Assembly: GCF_901709675.1 (NCBI RefSeq)
Contig: NC_051106.1
Span: forward strand, 6,708,001-6,772,000
From: Syngnathus acus
Taxonomy: Eukaryota > Chordata > Actinopteri > Syngnathiformes > Syngnathidae
Direction: 5' to 3'
Length of the DNA stretch: 64,000 nt
Under the pieces are notes generated by a model. The model saw only the letters and a program-made list of their open reading frames with translations. It was not told the DNA's origin and did no database searches. Shown piece after piece: positions 21,501 to 35,300 of this stretch (position 1 is the stretch's first letter; every line of letters begins with the position of its first letter). The translations under genes and the position numbers were made by a program.

Positions 21501-24500
21501 CAAACGTCGCCCACTTGCATTTGTTTTTTTAAGAGATGCATGTTTGAAATAGCTCCCAGCGTTAATTAGCCATCCAGAGAATCTCGAAGGAGAACGCGCT
21601 GTTGTTTTTAACCCGCCGAGTTCAAGTTCGGGGTGCTGAGTCCGATCCATCCTTTTCATCTTCTCCAGACGGAGCAGGTCCAACCCCCAATGACACAAAA
21701 CACGTCTGTAATGCGATTGAGACACGTTAGCAACAAACAGATTGGATAGGTGTTGAGGAAACGTCATCTGGATTCCCATCCCATCTTCCTTATTGTCCCT
21801 TTTAATGAGATTTCTATGTTCTTGCGTATATGACGGCTGCTGAACGCCTCCTGACAGATCCGTTCTGTTTCATCCGGCGCTCCACCGTCGCATGTAAATT
21901 TAATTATAAACATCTGCTTTGTGAAAGGGGATAATTAACTTATAGGGCTTGAACATCAGGTCAGCCCCCACGCCTGTCCAGCTTGCGCCTTGACCTTCAG
22001 GCGACGATCATGCTGCTCTTGACTTATCTCAGCTACACTAAGCTTTGCTTTCTCACCTTCAGCTTCTTTCCTCTGGTAATGATCAATTGTGGTTTATAAA
22101 GCTAACAAAAAAAACGTAGTCAGTATTTGGGTGAAATTTGAATGTGTCAGAGTGAACCGCCCCTCTTGACAACTTTGCCAAATAACCAAACTCTTTAAGG
22201 CCTTGACGTGACTGATGTGCAGTGTTTCCTTGCTTGCGTTCCATCAATGCAATCTTGTCGACTAAAGGTCAAAGTCAGCAGTGTCAGCGTGACGTCATTG
22301 TCAATGACATCCAGCCAGAAATACCCATTTCTAGAATCAATAAAGCCATCAATGTGTAGAACAAGATCGTTTTGCTAGCACAGGGACTTTGTCCAAAACC
22401 CGAGCATTTATGTTTTCATGGGGGATGAATGGATGTGCGTTATTGCTGTAGATTAGCGGGCTTAGAACAATTTCTCTTGAAATCGTGTTTTCGTGGAGAT
22501 GATGACAGCTTTGTCAATGAGCAGTGGGCGAACAGCCCTCTTGTGTCAAAGCGTGCACGGCGGAAAGGCAAAAACACATTTGTGAGTGACGGGCGCCTCT
22601 CAAGCCTATAAATGATTTGTCGACTTTGAGAGTGTGACATTAAAAAGAAATGTAACAGTGAGAGTGACAAATGATTCAAAAGGCCAAGTGTGGTTTTGGA
22701 ATGTGCTGCAATCAGCCCTATTGTGGTAGCGGCTCCATGAAAGTGCACAAAATCATAACTTGTTATCCCCTACTTTACTAGAAGTGCTCGTTGGTTGCGT
22801 ATACGTGGGAGTCATCTGAAAGCCAACGTCAAATATGTTTTGATGCTGAACTGAAGTGCGCAAAGAGTAAATGACAGTGGATCTGGAAAAAAGCCTTAAG
22901 GGACTCCACATGTTGCGTTTCAGTGAAACATAATAACAATGTTTTTGTGTCATCGTTAAAGGGAGGAGAAACCTGGGATCTAAAAAAAAAAAGATTAAAC
23001 TTTCCACCTATGAATTAAAATGCAAATGCAGCCTCAATAATCACCTGTTATATTTATGCTCTTTATTCCATTATGCAGTTTTCCAAACACAAACAGAGCT
23101 TCCCTGCAGCAATTTCCAAGTTAGATTCCGTTTGCTTTCATTAGGATGGAAAATAATAAATATACACCTGACGGATTCAGATTGAGAGAGGCGCACGTCT
23201 AGAACGCTGATACTTTTCACAGCGGGAAGAGCCAAACTGATATCAGCGATGCTATCACATCAGGGCAGATGGAGGGATATGGAATAAAGGGAGGGAGAGG
23301 GGGAGGGGAGGGCATAAGGACTTTCTTCTCCCCTGAGAAGAGAAAAGTCATCTCCGCTCACATCACTTCAGTGCTCCAACGCCTCTTTCTTCGCCGTTCC
23401 CGACATCTCGGCTGAGTTAATTGCAACGTTTGCCACCCGTATTGGTATTCGCGGCGAGCGCGGCGGACAGATGGTGTTTAACATTAAATATTATTAACAC
23501 CTCCCAGCGTTGCACCATCCCCACTGAGGTTTCGGCGAGGTTGAGCAGATGTGCAGGTAGAATTAACACATTTACTAGCGTTGCGTTAAAGAGAGAAGAA
23601 GGATTTTGCAAGGCGCCTTTGTGTATTTGTTTTTCTTCTCCTTGGCATACTTTGACTTCAGTATGATAGTTATATAATCTGTTTTCATTCTGAAGTGAGT
23701 AATCTGGACAACCGGGCTTTTGCGGTTTGATAATAATATTCAACCTGGAACCTTTTCAGAGAAGTGTTCATTATCTGCAAAACAATGAAAAATCTCCTAA
23801 TATTTGATACCGATTTTATTTGAATTATATTTCAAGGCATATTATTATGCAATGTTGTGAATTCTATCTCCCGTGTCCATAAAACTGCGGACTTTTTTTT
23901 TTCTTCTTCATTCTTCTCGAAATAAAAGTGCACTTTAACGCTCGAGGGACTGCGAGACTCATCCGAGAACGGCAAAAAGTCAGAGTGTGGCATGCCTCCT
24001 GGTGAACAACACTCCTTGGGCGGATCTGAAAGTGCCTTGAAATGCCTATGAAATATAGATCTAGTATATGTGACAGGAAGGCTCCATAAATGCATTTTAG
24101 TGAGCGGCGCAGGTGTCTGAGAGGACATGGGGCGATTAACATCGGGTGGGTCTCACTCATATACAGAATTCTACACGACAAGTAGTCCACCGTTTGCCGT
24201 CGTATGTCCCCTTTAAATTCACATTTTGCATTTAAACCCAGGTGGGATTGTGAAGACAAAATCACAAGAGAAAATTCTTTCAAAGCCAAAAAAAAACTCA
24301 AGCGGGTGTGTATGCTGTGTGTTTGTGTGAGAGGTGAAAGAGCGGAAGGAGGTAACGTTGAAGCCATCTTGTCACATCTGTTTTGTCACAAGTGAGGGAA
24401 GAAAGCGCCCTTTGTCCCTGTTGTTGTGACCCCTCAGCTGGCCACCGCCGTGTTACTATGGTCACCACACCAGTTACCATCTCGGGGACTCCCCCCACAC

Positions 24501-25307
24501 ACACAAATAGGCACCATTAGTTGTGCTCGGCAAAATACACTAAACATCAGATCACGGAAGATAAATACTGAATGAAAACTTTCCCTTTGTGTCGACTTTG
24601 TGTGCTGTCATGTGACAAAAGTCTCTGACAAACCAAAATGAATAAATGACACAAGGAATAATCGTTGAATGGAAATACAAAAGCAGCAAGCAGAATGTAG
24701 TAGGTGTGTGTAGCAAACAGAATACTATCCCGTGTTAAAATTAACGCTAATTTGCAGCTTGATTGCGTTGCGAGCACAATAGGTTTTAGTCCGATTAAAA
24801 GGCGCCGCCCGCCGAGACGCTGTGGATATGAAAACGGCGGGAGAGCGTTAAAACAGCAGTGATTGCAGGTGAACCGTTGAGCCTGTGCCGCTGAACTTAA
24901 CAGGTGCCAGAGTTACTGCTCCGGTTACCCTGGAGACGGAGATTTAAAGGGCAGATGTCGCCGGGGGGGACGGGGGGGGTAATGCTTCTCGACGTTTCAG
25001 TGTCATCTCGTTGAAGGAACACAGGTTATGCGTGATCGGAAGCCTTGAGCGTCACTCGACTTATTATGTCTCTGCTTTAAATTTTACATTTTAGTGAGGG
25101 CTGTTTTTGTTGTTGAAATATGAACTCGAATGCAGTGGAAGGTCAAACATATTTCACCGGTTAGAAATAATGGAAGAGTTCAAACTCATCATCATAAAAC
25201 CTTTAACTGGTCTGTGGTACTTTGACTTTAGGAGTTTAATTTATTCAGTGACCAAGTTAATAAAAAAGTCCTAAAAGTAAGGGACTTACAAGTACCTACT
25301 TGACCTT
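9509..25307. other. Gene-free sequence with microsatellites and scattered repeats
   Basis: No coding exon can be supported across about 15.8 kb. Visible content includes a GT repeat at 11257-11276, 13 G at 11608-11620, a CA tract at about 17074-17100, and TTAGC/GCTAGC-rich repeat fragments near 14100-14165 and 16330-16372. The open frames at 17819-18232 (+) and 23864-24367 (-) have no domain and look like chance. Homeodomain-type cores (TAATTA, ATTAAT) are frequent; whether any block is conserved cannot be judged from one sequence. Confidence 0.5.
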
Positions 25308-25473
25308 ATTAGTGGGCTTGCAGATAGTAACTAGCCCTCGCTATCATTAGCATTTTGATTAATTAGCTAACAACAATATCCAGCAACTTTATTTATTAGT
25401 TTGCTAGCAGATACTAAGTAGCCCTCGCTATCATTAGCATTTTGATTACTTCGCTAACAACAACTTTATTTCA
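25308..25473. repeat. Tandem duplication, unit about 87 bp
   Basis: Two diverged copies share the segment GCCCTCGCTATCATTAGCAT, which recurs 87 bp later, plus flanking GCTAACAACAA and ACTTTATTT. Copy one starts near 25308 and copy two near 25395. Confidence 0.8.
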
Positions 25474-26984
25474 CGGATAATACAAGCATTTGACACTTGC
25501 GCTCGTTAATTTGTCATGTTTGGTTTTGGAAAGCGAGTGTATCACCCTCAACACAGTTTTCAGTATGCCAAATATAACACTCAAGTAATTAAGTAATGAA
25601 ATCTTGGTTCTCTTTTCTAAAAAGAGATAATGAACGTCTGGTGTTTTTTTTTTCTCCCAACGCTCACCTCTGGGGCTCTAACCCGAGTTAAAGCGATTAC
25701 ACAAATAAGCATCTGCGCTTCATTCCCCCAGCACTAGATGAAATTATAATTGAGAGAAGCGGACATATTGCAGAATTAGACTTCTTAACTATGCTTCTTG
25801 CTCGGGGCCGTCTCCGCCGCCTGTATGCCCGCCGCCGCCGCCGCTGCTGCGGTTGTTCTTTGTGATCGTGTCAAGCGTTTGTGTTGTTCTTCCACTAATT
25901 TACTCTTTGTCAGGAGATGCCACAGACATTAGCAGCGGTAATTAGAAATCTTCAAACTATATCATTTCATTTAGCAAGTTGTCTACTAGCTTAATGCTAC
26001 AGTGTTTGTGCGAACCGCTTTCATGAACCTTTGACCTTCTCGAAACTTGTGAATACAATTATCCCGCAATGTTTCAACTTCTCTTAACAAGGAGCTGATT
26101 GGCAAAATTCACAAGATTCTGTCTCAATGAATAAATCTTGTTCAATTAGAAATGATATTTAAACATTGCTCTTCAAGTTCATCTTGACATTTCAGCCGAA
26201 AGCCGACTATCCTAATTTTTTTCCCCCTCTTTAATACGACCTTAGCTCCCCCTTATGATCAGGCAAATGTGCTGTCCTTGCAAACCCGCTGACAAGGCAT
26301 TGCAAATAATATAAGGATCACTTATTTCCCTATAGTGTTGTTAGCAGAGGAAAAGGGTAAAAGGAACTGAGTGACAAGACGGCAGGAAGCTCGTGGCGGT
26401 TGTCAACACAAGGGAAGCACAAAGTTTTCTTCTTCAGAAGTGAGCGATGGCTGCCATTACGTCGCCCAGTGGGTGTAAGCGGGCGACATTAGACAGCATA
26501 GGGAGAGTGGAGCCTGCGAGCAAAATGGAGTGTGAAAGTATGAGAGCTATAAAGATTGGTGGTGGGTGGGCTCATTTAAAAAAAAAAAAAAAAAAAAACA
26601 GCAACAGAGTTCTTGTGTTATTTGAGAGGGTCTGACGGCGTTTTAAATGGAATGTTCTGTCCTGGACATGGACCGCACAGCAGGATGTGACAGCCACTGA
26701 ACAAATAGGTTGAGGCAGGTTGCCGACTGTTCCCTTTGTCATAGAAAATATGTATGAGCGTACCATTGTGTAGGATATTCGTATATATACATATATAGGA
26801 AATGTAAAAATATTGGGAATCATACTTCAAATAAAAGCTTCTATGGGAATAGACAAAAGTATGCCTGCAATAAAAAAAAAAGTAGTATAATATAAAAAAA
26901 AACATCACAATAAGCGGCAATCTTTTTAAAAGCTGCTTTTTATCTGCAGTGCAATTCAGTCAGAGGAGATTGCTGCTTGCTATT

Positions 26985-27024
26985 CCCCCCCCCCCCCCCC
27001 CCCCCCCCCCCCACACACACACAC
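26985..27024. repeat. Poly-C run of 28 followed by a CA microsatellite
   Basis: An uninterrupted C run from 26985 to 27012 passes directly into (CA)n ending near 27024. Such runs are prone to length error in sequencing. Confidence 0.95.
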
Positions 27025-30000
27025 CTCTCTCTATCCGCCAGCTGTGGCTCACCTGCACCCATCACGCCAATATGGCTTCATATCGCCGGCCGACAATAGG
27101 AAGGCCGTGTGGCAATCAAAACAAAGACCCGACTGTGTACATTTGATTGAGAGTCGCGGCGAGGTGAGGAGAGGGTGAGGCCAGGAGTCTAGACGTCTTG
27201 GGGATAAATTGAAAATCGGTGCGATACAGACAAAAGCAGCTCATTTCTTTCCAGGCGAATCTTCTCTTTCGCTACAAAAAGTAGGAACCTTTGGAGTGTA
27301 GCGATTCACATAGCTGACTTTTCTGCACCTGATGCAATTTATGTGGGAATATTTATCTAAATCCGTGTCCTTTGACTGACCAGTCACAGAGCGCATGCAA
27401 AATTTGATATTTTATATTATATACAGTTTGTTATATTATCCCAAATCCGCAAAAAAAAATATTGGACATACTTTGCAATAAATGTCAGTAAGTGCAATTC
27501 CGACACCATCTAGTAGTGATTGATGATATTACAACTTAAATCACAATCTGCAAAATGAATGAAAATGAAATTAGCCTTGATTTTCATCACGTCTATTTTG
27601 AATCAACATATCCGTTGGAATAAATTACCGCCAGTGTTTCATCCCACATTTAAAATTTGTTTTGCTCGGGGAGAAGGCTAAAACAATTCATTCAAACCTC
27701 AGCATAACCCACTGAACCAATTTCTCGTGTTGTTTGCAAAGCGCACCCACGATGGCTTCGAACAAATGAGCTTCCTATTATGCCTGCAAAACCCATCACA
27801 AGAAATCTCCTATAATTTCTCACGCTTTTAAGCACCTTCCCCTGTCATTTCTGCACAAGTAATGAGAATGGATGTCGACGAATCCCATCGGTGATGAACG
27901 AGGACAAAGCCAGAAATTGTATCGGGTTGGCAAACAAGAGTACCCCGACGTGCGTGGGCGACGCGGTACAAACGGGTGAATCGACGTATTCCCCGGAAGG
28001 AAGATGCAAAAAGGAGGTTGAAAGAAGTGGGAGAGGAAACGGTGAGATGATTTGGCGGTGTCGTGTCACAGAGGTGTGCGTCACCGTCGCGCCGACCAGT
28101 TTGATCGTTTCTCGCTCGCACCCCGGGGAGATCATTAACCGGTGATACGGAGTCTATCAATCCTAACAGAATGCAACTCTTGCCATCTGTCTGACTCTTC
28201 TTTTGTTTGTTTGCGTGCTCCTCGTGTATGTTCGGCATCACGCGTTTCTAGTTTGGAAACTCCCTCGGGGGTTTGAGAGACAAAGGAAGGTCAAGGTCAA
28301 CGTTGATGTTGATGAACATCTAATATCGGGTTCCAGGCGAGCTTTTTTTGCGTTTTGTTTGAATGGAGGTCTCGGCAGAGATGATTAAAAATGAAAAGGA
28401 AGAGAGGCGGGGCAACTATGACTCACCAATTTCCTCTTTAGTAATCATGAAGTACTTTATACAGTGGCACCTTCACTTTGAGCTTTTCTTGTCAAACACA
28501 AAGAGAAGATCCAAATCAGTGATGCAGGCCAAATGGAGTCCCTAAAATTGCTTTTTGAAACACCCAAAGGCACACTTTTCTTTTTTTTTTTATCTCTTTG
28601 GGTTTTGAGAGATTTTGTTTTGTGGGTCTACTCAAGATAGACATGCCTACTAAATTGAATGTGGCTAAGTGAAACTAGCTTTTCTTTTAATTCTGCACAC
28701 TGAATACTTTGTACGTTATATATTTGCAACATAAACAGCCCATAAAAATTCAAGTCACAGATGCTCATCATGGATAGCAATAAAAATGTATTTATCATTG
28801 AATCATTTTTTTAAATCATTGATGTGGACTAGAGAAGGCTTCTCGCCTCAGCAATCCACTTTATGCTGAAATCCTTTTTCCTTATACTGGGTAAGAGTGT
28901 GAAACATTAACACATTTTATAAATATGATAAATGAATTTTGTCCAATTGCTAACACGGAGCAGCCAAAAAGGCACTCGAAGGTCAAATAAAAGCAAATGA
29001 GCCCCGGAGATATGAAATGCCTCAGCACATGTTTAACACATATCAACACAGCCATAAATGCAATGTGAGGGGCAATAAACGAGCATGCTAATAGCTTTTT
29101 TTCCCCCTTTCATTTTTCTCTCTGCCGCACACACACACATGCATACACAAAATAATTCATGGTGACTATGAGATCTAGGCAAAAACTCATTTTTTGATCC
29201 ATCAAGCACCTTCTTTTCCATTTTTTTCTCCACTTTGTTCCACCTAAGAGCTTTTTAAAAATTCATTAGCGCTTTTGCACACAGCACGTCTGGGAGACTC
29301 TTATTGATTTTTTATTAATAGCTTGTTTGTTGTAATAAATTATTTTGTGCTCGGGCAATGAATATGTAAAGCTGGCTGATTGGCCCCCGGCGCAACTTGC
29401 AGCAGAAGAAGAAATCATAGAAAGTCTTCACTCATCTGAGGGGGGGAAAAAAAACAAAGTAAACAAAGCCCGAAGTGGTTTTTTTGATTGTCCTATAATG
29501 TATACGGCCGCTGGCCCTCGCTCAATCGATAAAACACAGTCCCCCCCCCTCATACAGCAATGAATATAAATATGCTTAGGGAAACTGTCGTTACATCAAT
29601 ATGACCTCCTGGCAGCATGTGTGAATGTTAGCGTCCGGGAAATATCAATAATGATAACAACCTCACTTCTCATGTCGATGAATGAAGGTGAGATTCAAGG
29701 TGTAGATTAAACAGACACATAAGTAGAGGAAAAAAAAAACTGCAACTAAACCAACATATTTTAGTCCGCAAAATGTATAGTGCGAATTATGTTTTCTTCT
29801 TAAAGTATAATCATAAAGTATTTTTTATTTACATGTATGTAGTATATATCAAACAAAGATAATTAACCATGTTGATTCATGCTAATGCTAGCTTAATGCT
29901 AACACTCAATGCGAAATGTCAGAAACGAAAGGAGCATCGATGATGCGGTAATTGTTACCATGAGCTCCGGATATTCTAAAACAAATAGTGCAGCAACACA

Positions 30001-32234
30001 TGTAGAAAGACAAGATGACAATACTTCTGTGTTTTGTGGCTGAAAGAATGAAAAGATAGAAAGAAAAATGGCATCAAATCATTTTGTTGCAGAATTCCTC
30101 AATCATGACTTGAATGAAAATCTAAAGAACAACAAGGATAACCGTCTCCGGCATCCCGCCAGCTCTCACTCAAGCGTGTCTTGATGCCGCCGTCCCACTT
30201 GGCTCTATTTATCGCCTTTCTCAGACTTGTTTACTGTGGCTCGTCGCTCCTGCGCCTGCAAAAAAGGGACACTGCGCCTGTCTCTGGTGCCCATATAAAA
30301 CTTTTAGTGGGCTAACAAAGTGCAAGATGCTGGGAGGGATGAGTGAAGTCAAGGATGAAACGGTGTTAAGTAGGAAGTATTTACTGCTGCTTGTAAAATG
30401 TGTTGTGTCCATCACAGCTTTCTGGCTTATCAGCAGAATTTTTTGACTGACTCCAACCTGAATCTAAACAGAGATTTTTCATCAATGTATGATTTAACAT
30501 GGCTGACATTTCGGGCAGAACGTCTTTTTGGGGGGTTGGGTTTCCGGTTTTGGGGGGGAGGACAAAACCCTTGAAATGTCGGCGGAAAGATGTTATCCTT
30601 CGGTAGGCACATTCGATCATCCGGCCCATTTGTTTGTTAGCGATTCGGGTTTACTGCGCCGCCAAAAGCTACGCCGTCAGCCTGCTTCCGCCTCACGACA
30701 GCTTAAGTATTCAAAAGTGAAAAACAGAATCGGTTAACGAAAGCTGCGGTGGTGTTTTGGGGTTTGATATGCATTTTCAATGATGGGATAAGATGGAGTG
30801 GTGATCAAAAGCGGCTTAATGCATCTTAAATCACAGCGGGAGTGGCCCTACTATTTTTAGAAAATCAACATATCGCAGAAGTAGAAATGGACGCCCTTGG
30901 AAATCTTCAACCTTTTGCGTGTGGATATTAGTCGTAGAATCTTTCAGTACCGGTATCAAAATTGTTGTGCACATGAAGCCCGATATTATTTCTCATCTGA
31001 AATGTGGTCCTTAACATTCCGGTGGCTTTAATTAGATCCTCACAGTAGCACACTGCAATTTACATGTTTATGCTTTTTCAAGTTAATTAGCTTGCTCGCT
31101 CAGCCAGACCCGACGCTGCCGCACTTGGCGCCCGTCCTTTCTTTTTTGTTCCGTTCACCGAAAAGAAGCTTATTTTGACGCACACAATGTCTTGACGATA
31201 AAATAAAAACAAAAAAATCAGGCATTTCTTTTAATAGCAACTGAAAGTTGCTGTTAGCGTGCCAGTGAGGGGGTTATTGTTTCCGCTCAATCTAAACTGA
31301 ATCATAAAAGATTTTCACGGCATCTTCCCAAGTAACTCGACAATAGAATAAATAAATAGAATAATAAAATAATAAAATAAATAGACTATATACGTGCATT
31401 TCTCCACTATACAAGGGGTGTGAATAAAAATGGAAAAATTCAATGAGATTTTTTTTTTTTAATTGAACTTAATATTATCAATGTTTATGCGAAAATGTTG
31501 TGGTCAGTCAATCAATCCGTCTAGCGGGGAAAAACAAAAATACGTCTAAGTATATTGCCCTCGTCCTCATCAAAGACGAAACAAGGAGGACTCTATTTCT
31601 TCGTCCCTGCTTGTTTTCTCCAAGCCGAAATATTATCTTGTTTATTCTCTGGCGAAACACCACCTACGAATGACAGACGACACCCACATGGGAAAAGAAA
31701 GACACGTGTAAGACAGTCAGTCAAGCAGACAGTCGAGTCACCTCTGCTGCCACTCATACTTCCATGCGAGTATGCTGGAAAGGGAAAGAAACAAGCCAGG
31801 CCTTGGAGGTGTACTCCCACTCTCACTTTTCATCTGGCATCAACACACACACGCGTACACACACTGGTCCACACTGACCTCCATTACAATGTAACTCTCC
31901 AAGGTAGATAAAGTCGTCTTGCTTTTCCTCATCCCTTCGCTTCTCATTAAAACCATCACGGCCTTTGACGATGACATACATATATTGGCCACAGTCTGTT
32001 GTCTTTTTTTCTGGAGCAGGGTCCCTGCTCTAGGCCCACCCCCTTCAGGGTAAAACAGCTGATGGTTTTGCTCGCCGCTAATTGAGAGAACTATGCAGAT
32101 GAAAAGTAGGAAAAAATGGTTTAAAGAGTCCAAAACACGCAGGCCAGTCATTTTTTTTCTTCTGAAGGTGGATATTCCGCCATAGATTGAGCAAATTATT
32201 GACACAAATTGACACCTTGTCCCTCATGTCTCTG

Positions 32235-32330
32235 ATTGGTTGTTTTCTCTCAGGCACGATGGTTTCTTAAAATTGCTGCACTGTGATTGGTCAGTCAGCG
32301 TTTTGGAGGTGTTTGTTTTATAAGGCCAAT
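32235..32330. promoter_or_regulatory. Cluster of three CCAAT boxes
   Basis: Inverted CCAAT boxes (ATTGG) occur at 32235-32239 and 32286-32290, and a forward CCAAT at 32326-32330. TGATTGGT and GTGATTGGTC are strong NF-Y contexts, and spacings of about 51 and 40 bp are typical of NF-Y promoters. No gene start could be attached, so this could be an orphan promoter, enhancer or LTR remnant. Confidence 0.3.
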
Positions 32331-35300
32331 CCAAAGATGTGTGAATCAATTTTATCTGTGGCAATAACGTTACGTTTAAAAAAAAAAGCAGAGTCTCACT
32401 GACTGGTCTTGTCCCTTTCAAATGCAAAAGTGCTGAATTTGCAGAAAATAGCTTTCAAGTCTCCTGGGATACCTCTTCAACCAGCAGGCTGCATCGTTAC
32501 GGGCGATGTTTTGTCGGAAAACATACCCGCGGAGCCGCTCATGGCTCTGTTTGAATTCACTCGGAATCTTCTAAAGCAAAACTGCGGGGTGTTTAGACGT
32601 CTCGACTTGCCAGTCGCAATGTAAACCGCCTTCGTCTAATTACGGCAAAAGTTTGTTTTTCTAGACGCCTTTGAGTCTTTCCAAGTGGGGGAAGATCGGT
32701 TGATTTGATCATGCCGTTCTCTCGTATGTTTGTTTACACTGATTTTTTTTCTCCATTTTTGCCATTCATACATAGTCAGTGATTAGTTAGTGCTACAAAA
32801 GAAACTCAAAGCAGATGGATAGTGTTTTGGGTGGTTGATGGATGGCTAACCTTCCCTCTCCCTTCTTCCCGACCTGGAATGACACCATGTTCACCGAGGT
32901 GATCGTCAACTTTGGCACGGTCCGCTAACTTCACTCGTATCACTGTTCACACGTTCTGGGTCATGTGACATTGAACCATGAGTGACACCAGAGCGTTTCT
33001 CCAAAGAGTTGAGGTGTTACCACGGTGATAGGATGTTTGATTCAAAGTGGAAAAAAAAAAAAATGGAACTGTTATCAATTGTGCAGTATCCACTAACGAT
33101 CCTGATATAAATAGCATTGAACTGAAAGTAATACAGCTAATAACTGGAATAGAAATGAGCGGCAAAGTTTACTAACAAAACTTCAAATGAGTAGTTTAAC
33201 GTTATTGGCGTTTTGTTATATAATGGTTCTGGTAAAAATCTGTCACAAAAGTAAATAGCAAGTTGCTAAAAAGCATAATGGATAAAGATTTGCATAGAAA
33301 TGATCTTAGTCAGATGTTGCTAACAAATAGCATTTAAAGGGCCTGGCTAAAGCTTAAAAGCAGAATATTTCTTGTCAGCCTGTCAAACTCTGAATAATTT
33401 TACATCGTTTCCCTTTTTGTGATCGTCATTAAAACAGAAATTTGTCACACAGATGCTGCTGATATAAATCGCATGTAGCTAAAAGCATAGTGGCTAATTT
33501 TACCTAATTTTAGAGCAGCTTCACGAGTGGCAATAAACTAAGGGAGGATATAAAAATGCATTAGCAGGAACGAATATTATTGTGTAAACAATGAGCAACC
33601 TGAGTGCTGCGCCGCCATTATCGACGTTATCATCCATATGTTCATCGCTGGGACTGATTATGTGCTGCAATGCTCCAGTGGGCACGTTCCGCGCATTCGC
33701 TGAGTGTAGCAAATATGCCTACCCAATATCATCTGGCCTCAGAGCTGCTTCTATAATGCATGAAGATCAATATGCTGTGGCTTTGTGAGCCAGGCCGATA
33801 TCGAGGATTCCTGCCAACTGCCCAGTCATTTAAAGCCATCCGTGCATTCGGATCGGTCCGTATTTGGCAAAGACACGGTTCGTTTTTGGACTGTTTATGT
33901 CATTTGCAGTTTGTATGACTGGCTTTTGATGGTGCATAATCAGCAAAAAGCTTTCCATTTAAATCCTTGATTAAAAACGTCAGCATAACTCCATTTGGAA
34001 CCCTAACTGAGTCTAAAACTTCAATTCAAAGACCATAAAGCTACGGCTCAGGAGAACACATAGTATCGAAAATAACTCGATGGGTCCAAGAATATCAAAC
34101 ACTGTAAAAGATTAACAATTTGGTTTCGTCTGCGTGTGTACATGATCCGCAAAAATAGCTTTCGGAAACGACACACTGGTAATAAAAATCGACAAGCGTG
34201 GGCAAAAAGGTATTAGTACAGATGGAGAACATCTGCACTGCATTAGGCTAAATGTAAATAACGTTTTCCCACAACTGATGCATGGCCACAGTAAGTAGTC
34301 CCCCAGCTAGAAGACTACACCAACAGTGTGTGTTTACTTAAGCGTTCCATGCACTGGCTTTTCGATTTAAAATGCTCAGACTGAGAAATGCACAATATTT
34401 AAAAGGATTGCCCTTATCATTTCCAATGTTCCAGGAGGATCCATTCTCTGCAGTAAATTCACGTGATTAATGACGATCCGGTGTGGCTCTGGCTAATGTC
34501 CCTAATTGCACCCCGGGCGCATCGACACGAGCGAGGAGAGGTCTCGGTAGCACTGCACCAAGCCGACGCGGTGACGCCTCTTCGGCTTGCTAGAGTGACA
34601 CTGATCTTACCCAGAGGAGCACTCAAAGGACAGAGTGGAGGGAATGAGCAGGACGCTGCGGGAAAAGAAGCCGAGTCGCTGAGGATGTTTTGTGCCAATG
34701 CAAGCTAGAGACTTGTGAGGTCAGCCGAGCGTTGCTGCTTTCACAGGTGGGACGATGATGACACCTGGGAAGGGACCAAAGAAGCCAAAATGATCAAATC
34801 AGTATTTCCACCTAGCAGTGTTGTTCAGATCACTTTGGTATGCGATACATTTTTATGTATTTTTTCAGCGCAATATAGCGAGCCTATATATTTTTAGCTA
34901 ATTCTTCAGTGTACGTTCTCAGTTTGCGAGACAAGATTAGCTTTTTGTACCAAATCACCTCGCAAGCGTGGCCGAGGTTGAGGCAAGTTTGATGTTACTT
35001 ATATAGTACCAGCTAGCTGGCTAGCAATGAGCTTCAGCAACTATTACTAGCTACATTGTGGACTCGCTCCAAAGACAGTAATCATTCCCTTTGTGGCGGC
35101 AAATTAGCTACACTTCCGACAAATAACATTTTAATGAAGGAATGCCAAACAAAAAAAAAACATGCTAATTGCTAAGCTAACCTAAGCCTAACACCGTGAG
35201 AGTGAGTGTTTCAACCCAACATTTCCCACAGAAAAAGTTCAACATCAACTATTTTCCAGAAGCTTCAGGACTAAAATCCTTAAATCCCTGCCATGATGCA

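Noticed and set aside
23864-24367. 167-codon minus-strand open frame
   Set aside because: No recognisable motif, and it crosses low-complexity AG-rich DNA that reads as a run of lysines.
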